DNA of 56,857 nt from Candidatus Thorarchaeota archaeon (GTDB lineage: Archaea > Asgardarchaeota > Thorarchaeia > Thorarchaeales > Thorarchaeaceae). How positions within the stretch are numbered: the stretch's first letter is position 1; each line of letters opens with the position of its first letter. Both the position numbers and the translations under genes were made by a program. Shown one piece after another: positions 16,192-24,946 of this stretch. A model generated the notes under the pieces. The model had not been told where the DNA came from and searched no databases. It saw nothing but the letters and a program-made list of their open reading frames with translations. The stretch covers positions 1 through 56,857 of the forward strand of contig JAEORN010000067.1 in the NCBI GenBank assembly GCA_016840825.1. Direction: 5' to 3'.

Positions 16192-17262
16192 ATGGATGGA
16201 ATAAAGGTAGCACTTGTAGGCATTGGAAATGTCGCAAGTGCATTTGTTCAAGGCCTTGAATACTATAAGAATGTCAAGAATAATGACGACAGTCTTGTCG
16301 GCTTAGGATATTCTGATTTCGCAGGTTTTCATGTAAGTGATATCAAAGTTGTAGCAGCCTTCGATGTTGTGGATAGCAAAGTTGGAGCTGATCTTGCTGA
16401 AGCTATCTTCGCAAGTCCTAATAATGTGATGAGATTTGCTCAAGTACCAAGTACAGGAATTAAGGTGCAGAAAGGGCAGCTATTAGATGGTGTAGACGAT
16501 ATGCTTCGGGCTCTAGTGAACGTATCAGACAAGCCTGAAACGGATGTTGTAAAAGCTCTGAAGGAATCAGGAGCAGAAATTGTTGTCAATCTCCTACCTG
16601 GTTCAGCTGAAAAAGCAACTCGATATTATGCGCAAGCTTCACTCGACGCAGGATGCGCGTTCATCAATGGGACTCCTATCCCTATCGCCTCCGATGCTGA
16701 ATGGAGCAAGAAATTCGAAGAGAAGGGTCTGCCATTAGTGGGAGATGACCTTCAGGATCAACTGGGTTCAACTGTATTGCATAGGAGCATACTACAGCTA
16801 CTTGTTTCCCGAGGTGTACGAGTTGATAAAAGCTACCAACTTGATGTAGGAGGTGGCGCTGAGTCGCTCGATTCACATTATAGAGGAAGGATGAGGAAGA
16901 GAGGAGTGAAGAGTGCAGCAATAAGCCAAGACCTTCCATATGATGCACCCCTAGTTGCAGGTTCTTCAGACTATGTCAGTTTCATGGACAACGGGAGAGA
17001 CTCGTATTTCTATATTCACGGCCGGCAGTTTGGAGGTGCTCCAATAAAGATTGACATCAGAATGGAAGTGACTGATGGTCCAAATGCAGGTCCAATTCTT
17101 CTTGATGCTATTCGAGGTACGAAATTGGCCTTGCGTAGAGGTATTAGCGGCTCATTGGAATCAATCTCAGCATATGGCTTTAAGATGCCACCAACTCCCA
17201 CTACAATGTACAGGGCAGAAAGGTGGGTCGAGGAGTTTCTGTTGGGAAAACGTCGACTCTAA
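16192..17262 (+). CDS. ino1: myo-Inositol-1-phosphate synthase
   Basis: This NAD+-dependent enzyme converts glucose 6-phosphate to 1L-myo-inositol 1-phosphate, the precursor of inositol phospholipids and inositol solutes in archaea. The N-terminal Rossmann motif is VALVGIGNVASAFVQG. The catalytic core shows INGTPIPIASD, VGDDLQDQLGSTVLHR (the conserved DD-x-K/Q-xQ-G region), YQLDVGGGAESLD and DYVSFMDNGRD. The length of 356 residues fits prokaryotic forms. ATG at 16192 is chosen because GAGGCGA lies just upstream; the frame stays open to 16081. It is a single-gene unit that abuts the convergent zinc protein gene. Confidence 0.93.
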   Translation: MDGIKVALVGIGNVASAFVQGLEYYKNVKNNDDSLVGLGYSDFAGFHVSDIKVVAAFDVVDSKVGADLAEAIFASPNNVMRFAQVPSTGIKVQKGQLLDGVDDMLRALVNVSDKPETDVVKALKESGAEIVVNLLPGSAEKATRYYAQASLDAGCAFINGTPIPIASDAEWSKKFEEKGLPLVGDDLQDQLGSTVLHRSILQLLVSRGVRVDKSYQLDVGGGAESLDSHYRGRMRKRGVKSAAISQDLPYDAPLVAGSSDYVSFMDNGRDSYFYIHGRQFGGAPIKIDIRMEVTDGPNAGPILLDAIRGTKLALRRGISGSLESISAYGFKMPPTPTTMYRAERWVEEFLLGKRRL

Positions 17263-17658
17263 TTAAGAATACATATGTGAATACTCATCAATGAGTTTCT
17301 TAAGAGCGGAGAGATCGCTTACCACTTGGAATTCGGTCTCTTCAGCTAATTCTGTTAGAGTTTCATTAAATGCGATGACATTCTCGAACTCTTTTCTATG
17401 CTCTTCTTTCTTGGCCTTACTCTTGGCTTTTGGGTCATAGACGACTATCAAGCTTTGAGGCTCAAAATTAATCACCAAACTTCGATCGAGATACATCACT
17501 TTCCTGCATTTGGGACATTGAACTCTATTGGCTTTGCCAGATTTTAGATTCCTTATGAGCTCTTTATCCTCTGACAAATCAATATGATCTATAGCCTCAA
17601 CCTCGTAGATATTCTTGCACTTTTCACACTTGACTTCAATTGTACTGGTTCCAGGCAT
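17263..17658 (-). CDS. CpXC-like zinc-ribbon protein
   Basis: This protein of 131 residues has two CxxC knuckles (CEKC near residue 11 and CPKC near 50), separated by a segment with IDHIDLSEDKELIRNLKSG. That spacing and the following VINFEPQSLIVVYDP strand resemble the CpXC domain, a bacterial and archaeal zinc-ribbon family of unknown role. The C-terminal third is charged and helical. ATG at 17658 is chosen because GGTGAT lies 4 nt upstream; a further ATG at 17673 is in frame. Its stop lies one base from the ino1 stop. Confidence 0.6.
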   Translation of the reverse strand: MPGTSTIEVKCEKCKNIYEVEAIDHIDLSEDKELIRNLKSGKANRVQCPKCRKVMYLDRSLVINFEPQSLIVVYDPKAKSKAKKEEHRKEFENVIAFNETLTELAEETEFQVVSDLSALKKLIDEYSHMYS

Positions 17659-17750
17659 ATTGATCACCAACATATAAACAGCGCTAGATATGACACTTAA
17701 GACTTGCGAACCGAGTCTTTTCCATTCTAATTCAGAACACTTTGTGAATA

Positions 17751-18329
17751 CTATAGACCAGATCTTGTAGTTAATTCAGATCTATCTGATTCTCGAGTGA
17801 AAAGATAGATTGTGATAAGAAGTGTAAGTGCTATTGATCCGATAATCAATGGAACCGATTCGAATAGATCACTAAAAGCTCCGCCAATAAATGCTCCAGC
17901 AATCGTGACTAATACTTTTCCAAAGAAATATGCTGAGAATGCCTTAACAACATTATATTTCGTAAATGCTACGTAGACTATTATTGGGTCATCGGGAAAT
18001 GGCGAACCTGCAGAGAAGAACATTGCCAGAGGACCCCATTTCTCAACACGTCGGTGTTCACGATCAAGTTTTGCTATATTCTCATCTGACAGAATTAATC
18101 GGGAGCTGCGCACAAGATAATAATGCACAATTTTAGCCGAGGTTGCTGCAAGCGCGACGATTATACCAATCTCAACAAAATTCATGAAAGGCAGAAGCAG
18201 CTGTGCGATTCCTGCGAGGACCATATTTGAAGGACCAAAAGGGAGCATGTTGATGATAAAGCAAGCTATGAACAGACCAATATATCCTTGAATTATTAGA
18301 TCGGTTAGGAATTGTGCTATATCTTGCAT
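17751..18329 (-). CDS. DedA/VTT-family membrane protein
   Basis: This protein of about 192 residues has roughly five hydrophobic segments. It contains a VTT/SNARE-associated-type core: a re-entrant start (INMLPFGPSNMVLAGIAQ), a polar loop with Arg and Glu residues, and a second conserved motif (FFSAGSPFPDDPIIVYVAF). Family members act in membrane lipid scrambling or transport. ATG at 18329 is taken as the start; a TTG at 18407 would add 26 basic residues and overlap the upstream gene by 20 nt. The upstream gene on the same strand is probably co-transcribed. Confidence 0.65.
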   Translation of the reverse strand: MQDIAQFLTDLIIQGYIGLFIACFIINMLPFGPSNMVLAGIAQLLLPFMNFVEIGIIVALAATSAKIVHYYLVRSSRLILSDENIAKLDREHRRVEKWGPLAMFFSAGSPFPDDPIIVYVAFTKYNVVKAFSAYFFGKVLVTIAGAFIGGAFSDLFESVPLIIGSIALTLLITIYLFTRESDRSELTTRSGL

Positions 18330-18387
18330 TGGGGATAACTCCCAAGTTGGAGCTTGTTCTCTACGAATGATCGTTCTCTTTAGGAAT

Positions 18388-18813
18388 CTAAGTAACGACT
18401 TTTTCAACTATTACTTTCTTAACACCATCCAAATCGGATAATGATGAGGAGAGCTCGTCTAGGGGAGTATTCAATTGACTAGGATTGAAATAACATTCAT
18501 AGAAGCATCGGGTGCCTCTAAGACAAACTCCAGTTGAGAAGAGTAAATCGACAAGTCCACACTTTTTGAATATCTGAGAAAGCTTGGTCAAGAAATCATT
18601 TGTTAATTTTCCAATTTCCAGGCTGAGATAGGTAACATCATCATTATCAAGTGGAAAGATCTTAATGAGTCGATCTTTGTGAACTAGTACCATTAAACCT
18701 TGATTTGTCCCCATTGCTTCTTTGAAGGACTTTGGGAATGATACTGATTCACTATCATCAAATACTAAAACGCGTCCAGCAGTGGCCCCATCGTAATCAT
18801 CATTTCCAGACAT
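18388..18813 (-). CDS. Hypothetical protein, possible AbrB-like plus ACT-like regulator
   Basis: I do not firmly recognise this protein of 141 residues. The first half (GRVLVFDDSESVSFPKSF...DRLIKIFPL) resembles a swapped-hairpin AbrB-like DNA-binding fold. The second half (helix, GLVDLLFSTGVCLRG, strand, then DLDGVKKVIVEKV) has the beta-alpha-beta pattern of ACT-type ligand-binding domains. A small-molecule-responsive regulator is therefore possible. It precedes the VTT membrane gene, and its promoter probably lies in the AT-rich stretch near 18885. Both domain assignments are by eye. Confidence 0.45.
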   Translation of the reverse strand: MSGNDDYDGATAGRVLVFDDSESVSFPKSFKEAMGTNQGLMVLVHKDRLIKIFPLDNDDVTYLSLEIGKLTNDFLTKLSQIFKKCGLVDLLFSTGVCLRGTRCFYECYFNPSQLNTPLDELSSSLSDLDGVKKVIVEKVVT

Positions 18814-18884
18814 TGGATCACCCTAGCTTAGATATCCCCATGGGTTATTTACAAATCCCATTGTTTTACCTCATGTTGTTTGTA

Positions 18885-18896
18885 GAATATAAATAA
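18885..18896. promoter_or_regulatory. AT-rich TATA-like element between divergent genes
   Basis: AATATAAATAAA can act as a TATA box in either direction. It lies about 70 nt upstream of the minus-strand gene at 18813 and about 95 nt upstream of the plus-strand gene at 18991. Confidence 0.35.
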
Positions 18897-18990
18897 ACCT
18901 CTCTCGTTTGAACCCATATGGAATAAATGGAGTTCGCTGGAAAAGTGTGCCCTTTTTGAATTGATAAACAGACAAGATACCGTGATAGAT

Positions 18991-19245
18991 GTGTCATCAA
19001 GTGAGAGGAGTCCGAACAAAATATATCGGTCAGTATCGGACCTGAGAATTCAATTCATCTGTGAATATAGGTTTCACCTTCAGAGAGCCCATAAGATGGA
19101 ACCAACAAAATGGGCGGATACTGGAGCTGAACTTCACCATCAAGCAAGTTCAGAACTGCCGATGGAGGAAAAAGGGAATCCATCTTTTGGAGTCGTTCTT
19201 CTTGTAATTGCTCTAATTTCTGCAGTCATTTGGATATTTTGGTGA
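18991..19245 (+). CDS. N-terminal half of a Cas4/RecB-like nuclease, tail-anchored
   Basis: This protein of 84 residues begins with the opening of a Cas4/Dna2-type PD-(D/E)xK nuclease: SVSDLRIQFICEYRFHL with C24, the first Fe-S cluster cysteine, then GAELHHQ (G45xxxH49, motif I). It ends in a single hydrophobic helix (67-84, GVVLLVIALISAVIWIFW). The remaining catalytic residues are in the next ORF. GTG at 18991 is chosen because GTGAT lies 4 nt upstream; the frame stays open to a TTG at 18961. The pair should form one active site at the membrane. A sequencing frameshift cannot be fully excluded, but separate translation signals argue against it. Confidence 0.55.
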   Translation: MSSSERSPNKIYRSVSDLRIQFICEYRFHLQRAHKMEPTKWADTGAELHHQASSELPMEEKGNPSFGVVLLVIALISAVIWIFW

Positions 19246-19250
19246 TAATA

Positions 19251-19913
19251 ATGGATCCAACTCTTAGCTCTCTTGTCTTTATTGTATTTATAGTCGCTAT
19301 TTTGTTCCTTCTCTTCAGTGGCAATGGAAACATTGCGATTGGTTCTTGGAGCTTGCACACTTCTGTTGAACTCAGTGAGTATGATCTGGGAACATTTCTC
19401 AAAAGGAATGGCAAAGGTTTGAGTTCGAGGAAGAAGTACATCTTCTCTGAGGAGTCCTTGGTGTCGATGACATATAGGTATAATGGACGCTTTGATAGCG
19501 TTATCGTCCGGTGGACTAATGGTCCGATATTGGATTCTGTTATTGAAAGGAAATTTCCCGCCAGACATCTACCCACCAAGGCCATTGATGCAGATGTATT
19601 TCAGGGATCACTCTACGCACTCGCACTTAAGGAAAAGGGGCTCTCAGTCGAATCAACTCGGATCTTAAACACATACTGCCTTCAAGATGATGCAAAAAGG
19701 TGTTTAGAAAAGAACAGAGGATTGAATTGTCTGAAATGTCGTAAAGGAGTTACTTTCAAGAAAAAATTCAATGAAGCTAGAACCATCAAATCAATTCAAA
19801 GATTGGATGAGATTTGGTATAGAGGACGAAAACCCAATCCAAAATCCGAAAAGAACGAATGCAGAATCTGTCCATTCAGTGATAACGGACTTTGCAATTA
19901 CTCCAACGTATAG
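19251..19913 (+). CDS. C-terminal half of a Cas4/RecB-like nuclease, N-terminally membrane-anchored
   Basis: This protein of 220 residues starts with a hydrophobic helix (5-22) and continues into the C-terminal part of a Cas4/Dna2-like nuclease. Visible motifs are GRFDSV (D82, motif II), IERK (E99-x-K101, motif III), FQGSLY (Q118xxxY122) and CRICPFSDNGLC (C204, C207, C215), which would complete a 4Fe-4S cluster with the Cys of the preceding ORF. Four more cysteines (143-163) form a possible second metal site. GGTGAT overlaps the stop of the upstream half and lies 4 nt before the ATG, so the halves are translationally coupled. Confidence 0.72.
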   Translation: MDPTLSSLVFIVFIVAILFLLFSGNGNIAIGSWSLHTSVELSEYDLGTFLKRNGKGLSSRKKYIFSEESLVSMTYRYNGRFDSVIVRWTNGPILDSVIERKFPARHLPTKAIDADVFQGSLYALALKEKGLSVESTRILNTYCLQDDAKRCLEKNRGLNCLKCRKGVTFKKKFNEARTIKSIQRLDEIWYRGRKPNPKSEKNECRICPFSDNGLCNYSNV

Positions 19914-19950
19914 CAAAAGAGTAATCTTGCTTCACGACATGGCGATATCT

Positions 19951-20361
19951 ATGGAAGAGCTACGTGATTTTGAGGCACAAGTACGAATCGCCAAGAGAGA
20001 GCTAAAAGAAGTGTACTATACAACTCGTAATGAGGATACCAAGTCCGATGCAAAATCACTTGTAGCTACTCTTATTCTGATTCAGAAATCAATTGAAAGG
20101 ATCATCGAGCTAAGAAGAACTACCAAGGAAGCTGGTATCGTTCTAGCTGATAGAAAAGCAAAGATGAACCTAAGAAAATGGTCAACAGGTCTCACAAGGA
20201 GAGTAAAGGAATTCAAGAATAAGAGAGGTAAGTTGCGTCAAGAACATTTAGAGAGATATAAGGACGTCGTCAGCAAATACATTGATGAGATAGCATCTGC
20301 CCTGAATGATTGGATTATTGATATCGAAACCATGGCAGACCTTCCAAAACCACCAGACTAA
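19951..20361 (+). CDS. Small all-helical protein following the split nuclease
   Basis: I do not recognise this protein of 136 residues. It is almost wholly helical and highly charged, with heptad-like stretches (residues 1-60 and 75-125) that suggest a helical bundle or coiled coil. ATG at 19951 has GGCGAT 4 nt upstream. The frame is open to 19771, but that part overlaps the nuclease gene in another frame. It lies 37 nt after the nuclease C-terminal half on the same strand and is probably co-transcribed, so it could be a partner of the nuclease. It converges on the aRF1 gene. Confidence 0.6.
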   Translation: MEELRDFEAQVRIAKRELKEVYYTTRNEDTKSDAKSLVATLILIQKSIERIIELRRTTKEAGIVLADRKAKMNLRKWSTGLTRRVKEFKNKRGKLRQEHLERYKDVVSKYIDEIASALNDWIIDIETMADLPKPPD

Positions 20362-20366
20362 GATGT

Positions 20367-21446
20367 CTAATAGCGTAATCGAGCAGCTATCCCACCGAAT
20401 GACTTGAGCTGTGCTCCCGACTCGGTTTGAGTTGAGAAGACCATTAACTCAGTACCGAAATTCATGATTTCATCATACAGGTCGTCAATTAAATCAGTTT
20501 GATCTTCCGTTATCATGAGAATATCGATTCGTCCCAGTTTCAGAGCTTCCAGAACTTCCCTTTTTCCATAGGCCACAGTATTGAAACCCTTCATTAGGTC
20601 ATGCATAAAGTTCTCCCATGCTTGACGCTCAGCGTATATCTCAGTTTCTTTCATAACTCGTGATGCTTCTTTCACTGCTTGATAAAGCCCTGTTTCATCA
20701 ATCAAGCTAACCGGAATGATGGCGTCTGCAACTTTTTCACGAATCCGATAATCGAGGTCACTTTTCTCAAGAAACTCTTGGCAACGTATCGTATTTCCTC
20801 CAAGGACAATAGCATCGACATTATCAAGATGCTCTAGAAGAAGCTCTTGTAACTTCATTGCGACGTATTTGAAGAACTCCTGCATCTTCTCTTCTCGAAT
20901 TCGAAGATATCGTTTGGCACTCTGTCCACCAGCACGAGTCTTCCCGATAATGTAGAAATCCTCATCTAATACCATTTCAAGATGCTTTCCTCGCAGATAG
21001 CCAACGGTAACCTTTCCACCCTCTATCAATACTATAACAACCAGACTCTTTGGCAGAGTCATGTTTTCAAGTTCTTCAGTCATGAATTCTCTTCCACATA
21101 GATAGATGAATTGTGAAATAGGAGCTGGAGGGATGATTATTTCACGAATATCATTTGTAGTTCCGCCCTCTTCTTCAATTCCAAAGAAGAATGCAATACC
21201 ATTCTCAGGTAATTCATTAATCAATGTCAATTCATTTAGAATTGCTGCAAGATTGTCTTGTACGTTCTTACGATTGGTCTTACTCTTTATGTTATCAGCA
21301 CCTGCAAGCTCTGTTCTCACGAAGCTCGTAACTTCAGTTAGATTCTTTGAAGGCGGTATATATAGAGTTGTAAAAGAGCTGTGTCTGCCTTTGTACTCTT
21401 TTAGCTGTTGTACCTTTTTCTTCAGCCTTTGTCGTTCAGCAGACAT
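20367..21446 (-). CDS. prf1: Peptide chain release factor aRF1
   Basis: This factor recognises stop codons in the ribosomal A site and triggers release of the peptide. It has NIKS (near residue 53) and YLCGREF (the YxCxxxF motif) for stop-codon reading. AGGQSAKRYLR is the universal GGQ motif that acts in the peptidyl-transferase centre. The C terminus ends with the conserved FGGIAARLRY. At 359 residues it is shorter than many euryarchaeal aRF1 proteins of about 415, and no CxxC pairs are seen in the third domain, so the zinc-binding minidomain appears to be absent. ATG start; single gene. Confidence 0.94.
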   Translation of the reverse strand: MSAERQRLKKKVQQLKEYKGRHSSFTTLYIPPSKNLTEVTSFVRTELAGADNIKSKTNRKNVQDNLAAILNELTLINELPENGIAFFFGIEEEGGTTNDIREIIIPPAPISQFIYLCGREFMTEELENMTLPKSLVVIVLIEGGKVTVGYLRGKHLEMVLDEDFYIIGKTRAGGQSAKRYLRIREEKMQEFFKYVAMKLQELLLEHLDNVDAIVLGGNTIRCQEFLEKSDLDYRIREKVADAIIPVSLIDETGLYQAVKEASRVMKETEIYAERQAWENFMHDLMKGFNTVAYGKREVLEALKLGRIDILMITEDQTDLIDDLYDEIMNFGTELMVFSTQTESGAQLKSFGGIAARLRY

Positions 21447-21752
21447 ATTTGTTCACCTGAGTTAGCATGATATAACGGATGTCACCAAAAACAAGGGGTT
21501 GTTTGGCAACTGCCTTAAATGCTCAGCTTAATTGAGCGTATTTGAACATTGTGTCATACACATATCTATGACTATGTGATGAAGGGCAACCTTAAAATGC
21601 AAGATGAATGTAAACGAAATCTAGGTGTATTGGAATGTGGTCGTGCCAATTTCATCACGCCCGTTAAGGGCCTTATTTTATCGCAGAACTAGTCTGCAGT
21701 ATGTAAACCAATCCAAGCATCTTCCATTTAAAATAGGAGTTCTGATTGAAAA
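21447..21752. other. Gene-free interval between divergent aRF1 and pheS
   Basis: About 306 nt without a convincing ORF. It contains promoters for both genes and several short hairpins: GCTCA/TGAGC at 21521-21537, AAGG-GCAA-CCTT near 21584-21595, and GCCC/GGGC near 21660. GTGATGA near 21576 resembles a C box, but no matching D box was found. Confidence 0.5.
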
Positions 21753-23264
21753 ATGAGTGAACAACAGCTGACGGCAGGAGAACGAACGGTTCTGAAAGCG
21801 CTAGTTGACTTAAACAGGAAAATCTCTGCCGAAGATCTTTCAGCCAGTCTCGATGAGAGAATCGAAAGAATTGTTTCAATACTGAATGCTCTAGCAGAAA
21901 GAGGACTAGTCAAACTGGAAGCAAAAGAAACCACCTCATTTGATCTAACTGAGGAAGGAAAAGATTACTCAATCAATTGGCTTCCAGAGGTCAGACTATT
22001 TGGAGCAGTCAAAGAACTAGGTGGAAAGGTGTCCGTTGATGATGCAATCTCAAAAGCTGGATTGACTCCGAAAGAAAAAGGGATCGCAATTAATTGGGCT
22101 CGGAAAAATGGATGGCTTGAGATTCTTAAGGAAGAAGGAAATACAATCCTTGAAGCGAAGACTGATGAAGCTGATTCTCCTATTATGAGGGTTCTCAAGA
22201 AAATCGCGGAAGGTGCTCAGGTTATTCCCGAGCATCTTACAGAAGGATTGAAGACTGCCGTACAAAGGAATCTCGTTGAAGAAATAGTGCAGAAGTCATT
22301 TGAAGCAGAGATTATTGGAACAAAGCTAGGCTCAATTAGAGAGCTGCTTTCATCTAGCGCTGAGGGAATAGTGAATCTTACACCTGAGATGCTTGCCTCT
22401 GGCTCTTGGAAAGGAGCTACCTTTAGACCTTTCAATGTGGCTGCGGACCCTCCACCTGCTAATTATGGCAGAAAGCATCCTTATGCAGAGTTCAATGATT
22501 GGCTAAAGGAAATTCTCGTAGGGATGGGTTTCACTGAGTGGTTTGGGCCATATGTTGAAACAGAATTCTGGAATAATGATACTCTCTTTGTCCCTCAAGA
22601 TCATGTTGCAAGAGAAGTTCAAGATCAATTCAGAGTAATCAAGCCATATGATCACGGAGATATTCCCGATCAACGATACTACAAGGCTGTCAAAGAGATA
22701 CATGAAAATGGAGGTGCTACTGGCTCGATAGGCTGGGAATCTCCCTTCAGTAAGGAGATTACTCAACGGCTTGTACTCAGAGCACATACAACACCAGTAT
22801 CAATGAGGTATTTGTGGAAACATAAAGAGTCACCACAAAAAATGTTCATCATCGATCGCAACTTTAGATCTGAATCTCTTAGTGCAAGGCACGCCATGGA
22901 ATTCAATCAATGTGAAGGAATAATCATGGACAAGGGTTTGACTCTCAGAGACCTTATGGGATATCTCTCAGAGATAGTAAAGAGAGTTGGAATTAAGAAA
23001 ATGAAGTTCAAACCAGGTCAATTCCCCTTCACTGAGCCTAGTGTGGAATGTTTTGCCAAACATGATGTTCTTGGTTGGATCGAGGTAGCTCCTGGAGGTA
23101 TCTTCAGACCTGAAGTCACGCATCCTCATGGCATAAAAGACTCAGTTCTGGCATGGGGAATAGGTTCAGGCAGATTGTACATGGCATCGATGGGAATCAA
23201 TGATATTCGTGAACTGTATTCACGTGACCTCACGTGGATACGGAGAAAATACTTCTTGAGGTGA
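21753..23264 (+). CDS. pheS: Phenylalanyl-tRNA synthetase alpha subunit
   Basis: This is the catalytic class II subunit of the heterotetrameric synthetase that charges tRNA-Phe. The first about 190 residues contain winged-helix-like repeats, as in archaeal and eukaryotic PheS. The catalytic core has FTEWFGPYVETEFWNNDTLF followed by VPQDHVAREVQDQF, the HTTPVSMRYLW segment of motif 2 and the GIGSGRLYMASMGI motif 3 region. ATG at 21753; the length of 503 residues is typical. The stop codon lies within the ribosome-binding site of pheT, so both subunits are translationally coupled. Confidence 0.96.
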   Translation: MSEQQLTAGERTVLKALVDLNRKISAEDLSASLDERIERIVSILNALAERGLVKLEAKETTSFDLTEEGKDYSINWLPEVRLFGAVKELGGKVSVDDAISKAGLTPKEKGIAINWARKNGWLEILKEEGNTILEAKTDEADSPIMRVLKKIAEGAQVIPEHLTEGLKTAVQRNLVEEIVQKSFEAEIIGTKLGSIRELLSSSAEGIVNLTPEMLASGSWKGATFRPFNVAADPPPANYGRKHPYAEFNDWLKEILVGMGFTEWFGPYVETEFWNNDTLFVPQDHVAREVQDQFRVIKPYDHGDIPDQRYYKAVKEIHENGGATGSIGWESPFSKEITQRLVLRAHTTPVSMRYLWKHKESPQKMFIIDRNFRSESLSARHAMEFNQCEGIIMDKGLTLRDLMGYLSEIVKRVGIKKMKFKPGQFPFTEPSVECFAKHDVLGWIEVAPGGIFRPEVTHPHGIKDSVLAWGIGSGRLYMASMGINDIRELYSRDLTWIRRKYFLR

Positions 23265-23269
23265 TCTTG

Positions 23270-24934
23270 ATGATTGTAGGTTGTTTGGTAAGTGCATTAA
23301 TGAATCTAATAGGAAGGAAGCTATCAACAGAAGAGCTTGAAGATACATTATTCCTCATGAAGGCGGAGATTGAGAGAATTGATGGCGATGAGATTGAAAT
23401 TGAAATCAATCCAGATAGACAAGATATGTTGTCCACAGAGGGTATTGCAAGAGCAATACGAGCGTTTCTGGGGATAACACCAGGTCTGCCTCAGTATCCG
23501 GTCAAGAAATCAGGAAAGAAGATTATTGTTGAGAAAGGACTTGAGAAAATAAGAAAATACATCTCTTGCGGGATAGTGAAAGGAGTGGAGATAGATGAAG
23601 TCCTTTTGATTGAATACATGCATCTTCAAGAAGCCCTAACATCTACTCACGGAAGAAACAGAAACAAAGCAAGCATTGGCCTCTATGTACATAATGACAT
23701 ATCATATCCAGTGAAATATTACACCGAAACACCATCAAAAATCTCGTTTACTCCTCTTGGCTGTGAACAAGATATGGATGGTCCAACTATTCTAGAAAAA
23801 CATGAGAAAGGGATTGAATATGGATCGATAATATCTTCATTCAAAAAATGGCCTGTATTAGCTGATTCAGATGGGAAGATACTTAGTTTACCGCCAATCA
23901 TCAACAGCAACGACTTGGGGCGTTTGACGACTCAGACGTCGGATATCTTCGTTGAAGTAACAGGGACTCATCTCCCAACCGTTAATCAAGCTCTAAACAT
24001 AATGGTCACATCACTCGCTGACCGAGGGGGAAAGATAGAGTCAGTATCCATCGAATATCCAGAGGGAACTGTGATGGAAACACCTGATCTTAGACCGAAA
24101 ATCTTGAAGGTGAGCAAGAAAGAAGTGTTTGATCTTACTGGCATTGATATGAGCAATGAAGAGATGATTGAGTGTCTTGAGAAGATGTGCTATTCAGCAA
24201 AATTCTCTAAAGATGACATTCTTACTGTTGAAGTTCCAAGGTATCGAACTGATATCCTCCATCCAGTTGATATAATTGAGGATATTGCGATAGGTTATGG
24301 ATTCAATAGAATCGAGCCAACCATGCCACCAACAATGACTGCGGGTAGACTACTACCTTTGACGAGACTGAAGAATAAGATAAGAGACCTTGTTGTAGGA
24401 ATGGGCTATCAGGAGATAATGAGCTATATATTGAGTTCACCTGAGATGATGAATACTAAGATGCTAAGAAATGAAGCACTAGTTGAAACTGGCAATCCAA
24501 AGAGCAGAGAGTATTCTATTGTAAGAAATGCACTCTTGCCAATTCTTCTGGACTTCGCTTCTCAGAATCAACATGTGGATTTACCCCATAAGATATTCGA
24601 GGTGGGCGATGTTGTCATCCCTTCTGAAGCAGAAGAAACGCGAGTACTTCAGGTACCTTCAGTTAGTGGGATCACAACAGATGTCAAGGTAAATCTAACC
24701 GATCTTATGAATGAGATTGGATTCCTACTTAGAAGCGTTGGACTCGATGGGCGATTCAAATTTGTACCAATGACAAATCCATCATATATTGACGGAAGAG
24801 CCGCCTATATCGAAATCGATGGAATCTCAAAGGGGCAGTTTGGGGAAATCAATCCCGAAGTACTAGAAAACTTCCAAATAGGGAATCCAGTTATAGCGTT
24901 TGAATTGCACATTCCTCGAAAAGGTGAGTGGTAA
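23270..24934 (+). CDS. pheT: Phenylalanyl-tRNA synthetase beta subunit
   Basis: This partner of PheS carries editing and tRNA-binding domains. It shows the archaeal-type opening with GDEIEIEINPDRQDMLSTEGIARAI, a B3/B4 editing region (about 90-270), a B5 domain (about 270-350, with VPRYRTDILHPVDIIEDIAIGYGFNRI) and a degenerate class II core. The 554 residues fit archaeal forms. ATG at 23270 is chosen because GAGGTGAT (23258-23265) lies 4 nt upstream, overlapping the pheS stop. A hairpin terminator follows. Confidence 0.95.
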   Translation: MIVGCLVSALMNLIGRKLSTEELEDTLFLMKAEIERIDGDEIEIEINPDRQDMLSTEGIARAIRAFLGITPGLPQYPVKKSGKKIIVEKGLEKIRKYISCGIVKGVEIDEVLLIEYMHLQEALTSTHGRNRNKASIGLYVHNDISYPVKYYTETPSKISFTPLGCEQDMDGPTILEKHEKGIEYGSIISSFKKWPVLADSDGKILSLPPIINSNDLGRLTTQTSDIFVEVTGTHLPTVNQALNIMVTSLADRGGKIESVSIEYPEGTVMETPDLRPKILKVSKKEVFDLTGIDMSNEEMIECLEKMCYSAKFSKDDILTVEVPRYRTDILHPVDIIEDIAIGYGFNRIEPTMPPTMTAGRLLPLTRLKNKIRDLVVGMGYQEIMSYILSSPEMMNTKMLRNEALVETGNPKSREYSIVRNALLPILLDFASQNQHVDLPHKIFEVGDVVIPSEAEETRVLQVPSVSGITTDVKVNLTDLMNEIGFLLRSVGLDGRFKFVPMTNPSYIDGRAAYIEIDGISKGQFGEINPEVLENFQIGNPVIAFELHIPRKGEW

Positions 24935-24946
24935 TCATTCAGAACG

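Noticed and set aside
19230..19260. Simple frameshift error joining the two nuclease halves
   Set aside because: Not fully excluded, but each half has its own start and ribosome-binding site, the stop and start are spaced as in true coupled genes, and each has its own membrane helix; kept as a split pair.
19771..19950. Long form of the helical protein starting at 19771
   Set aside because: This part lies over the nuclease coding region in another frame, and a better start with ribosome-binding site exists at 19951.
21576..21620. C-box-like GTGATGA upstream of pheS
   Set aside because: No CTGA D box follows at a suitable distance; probably chance.
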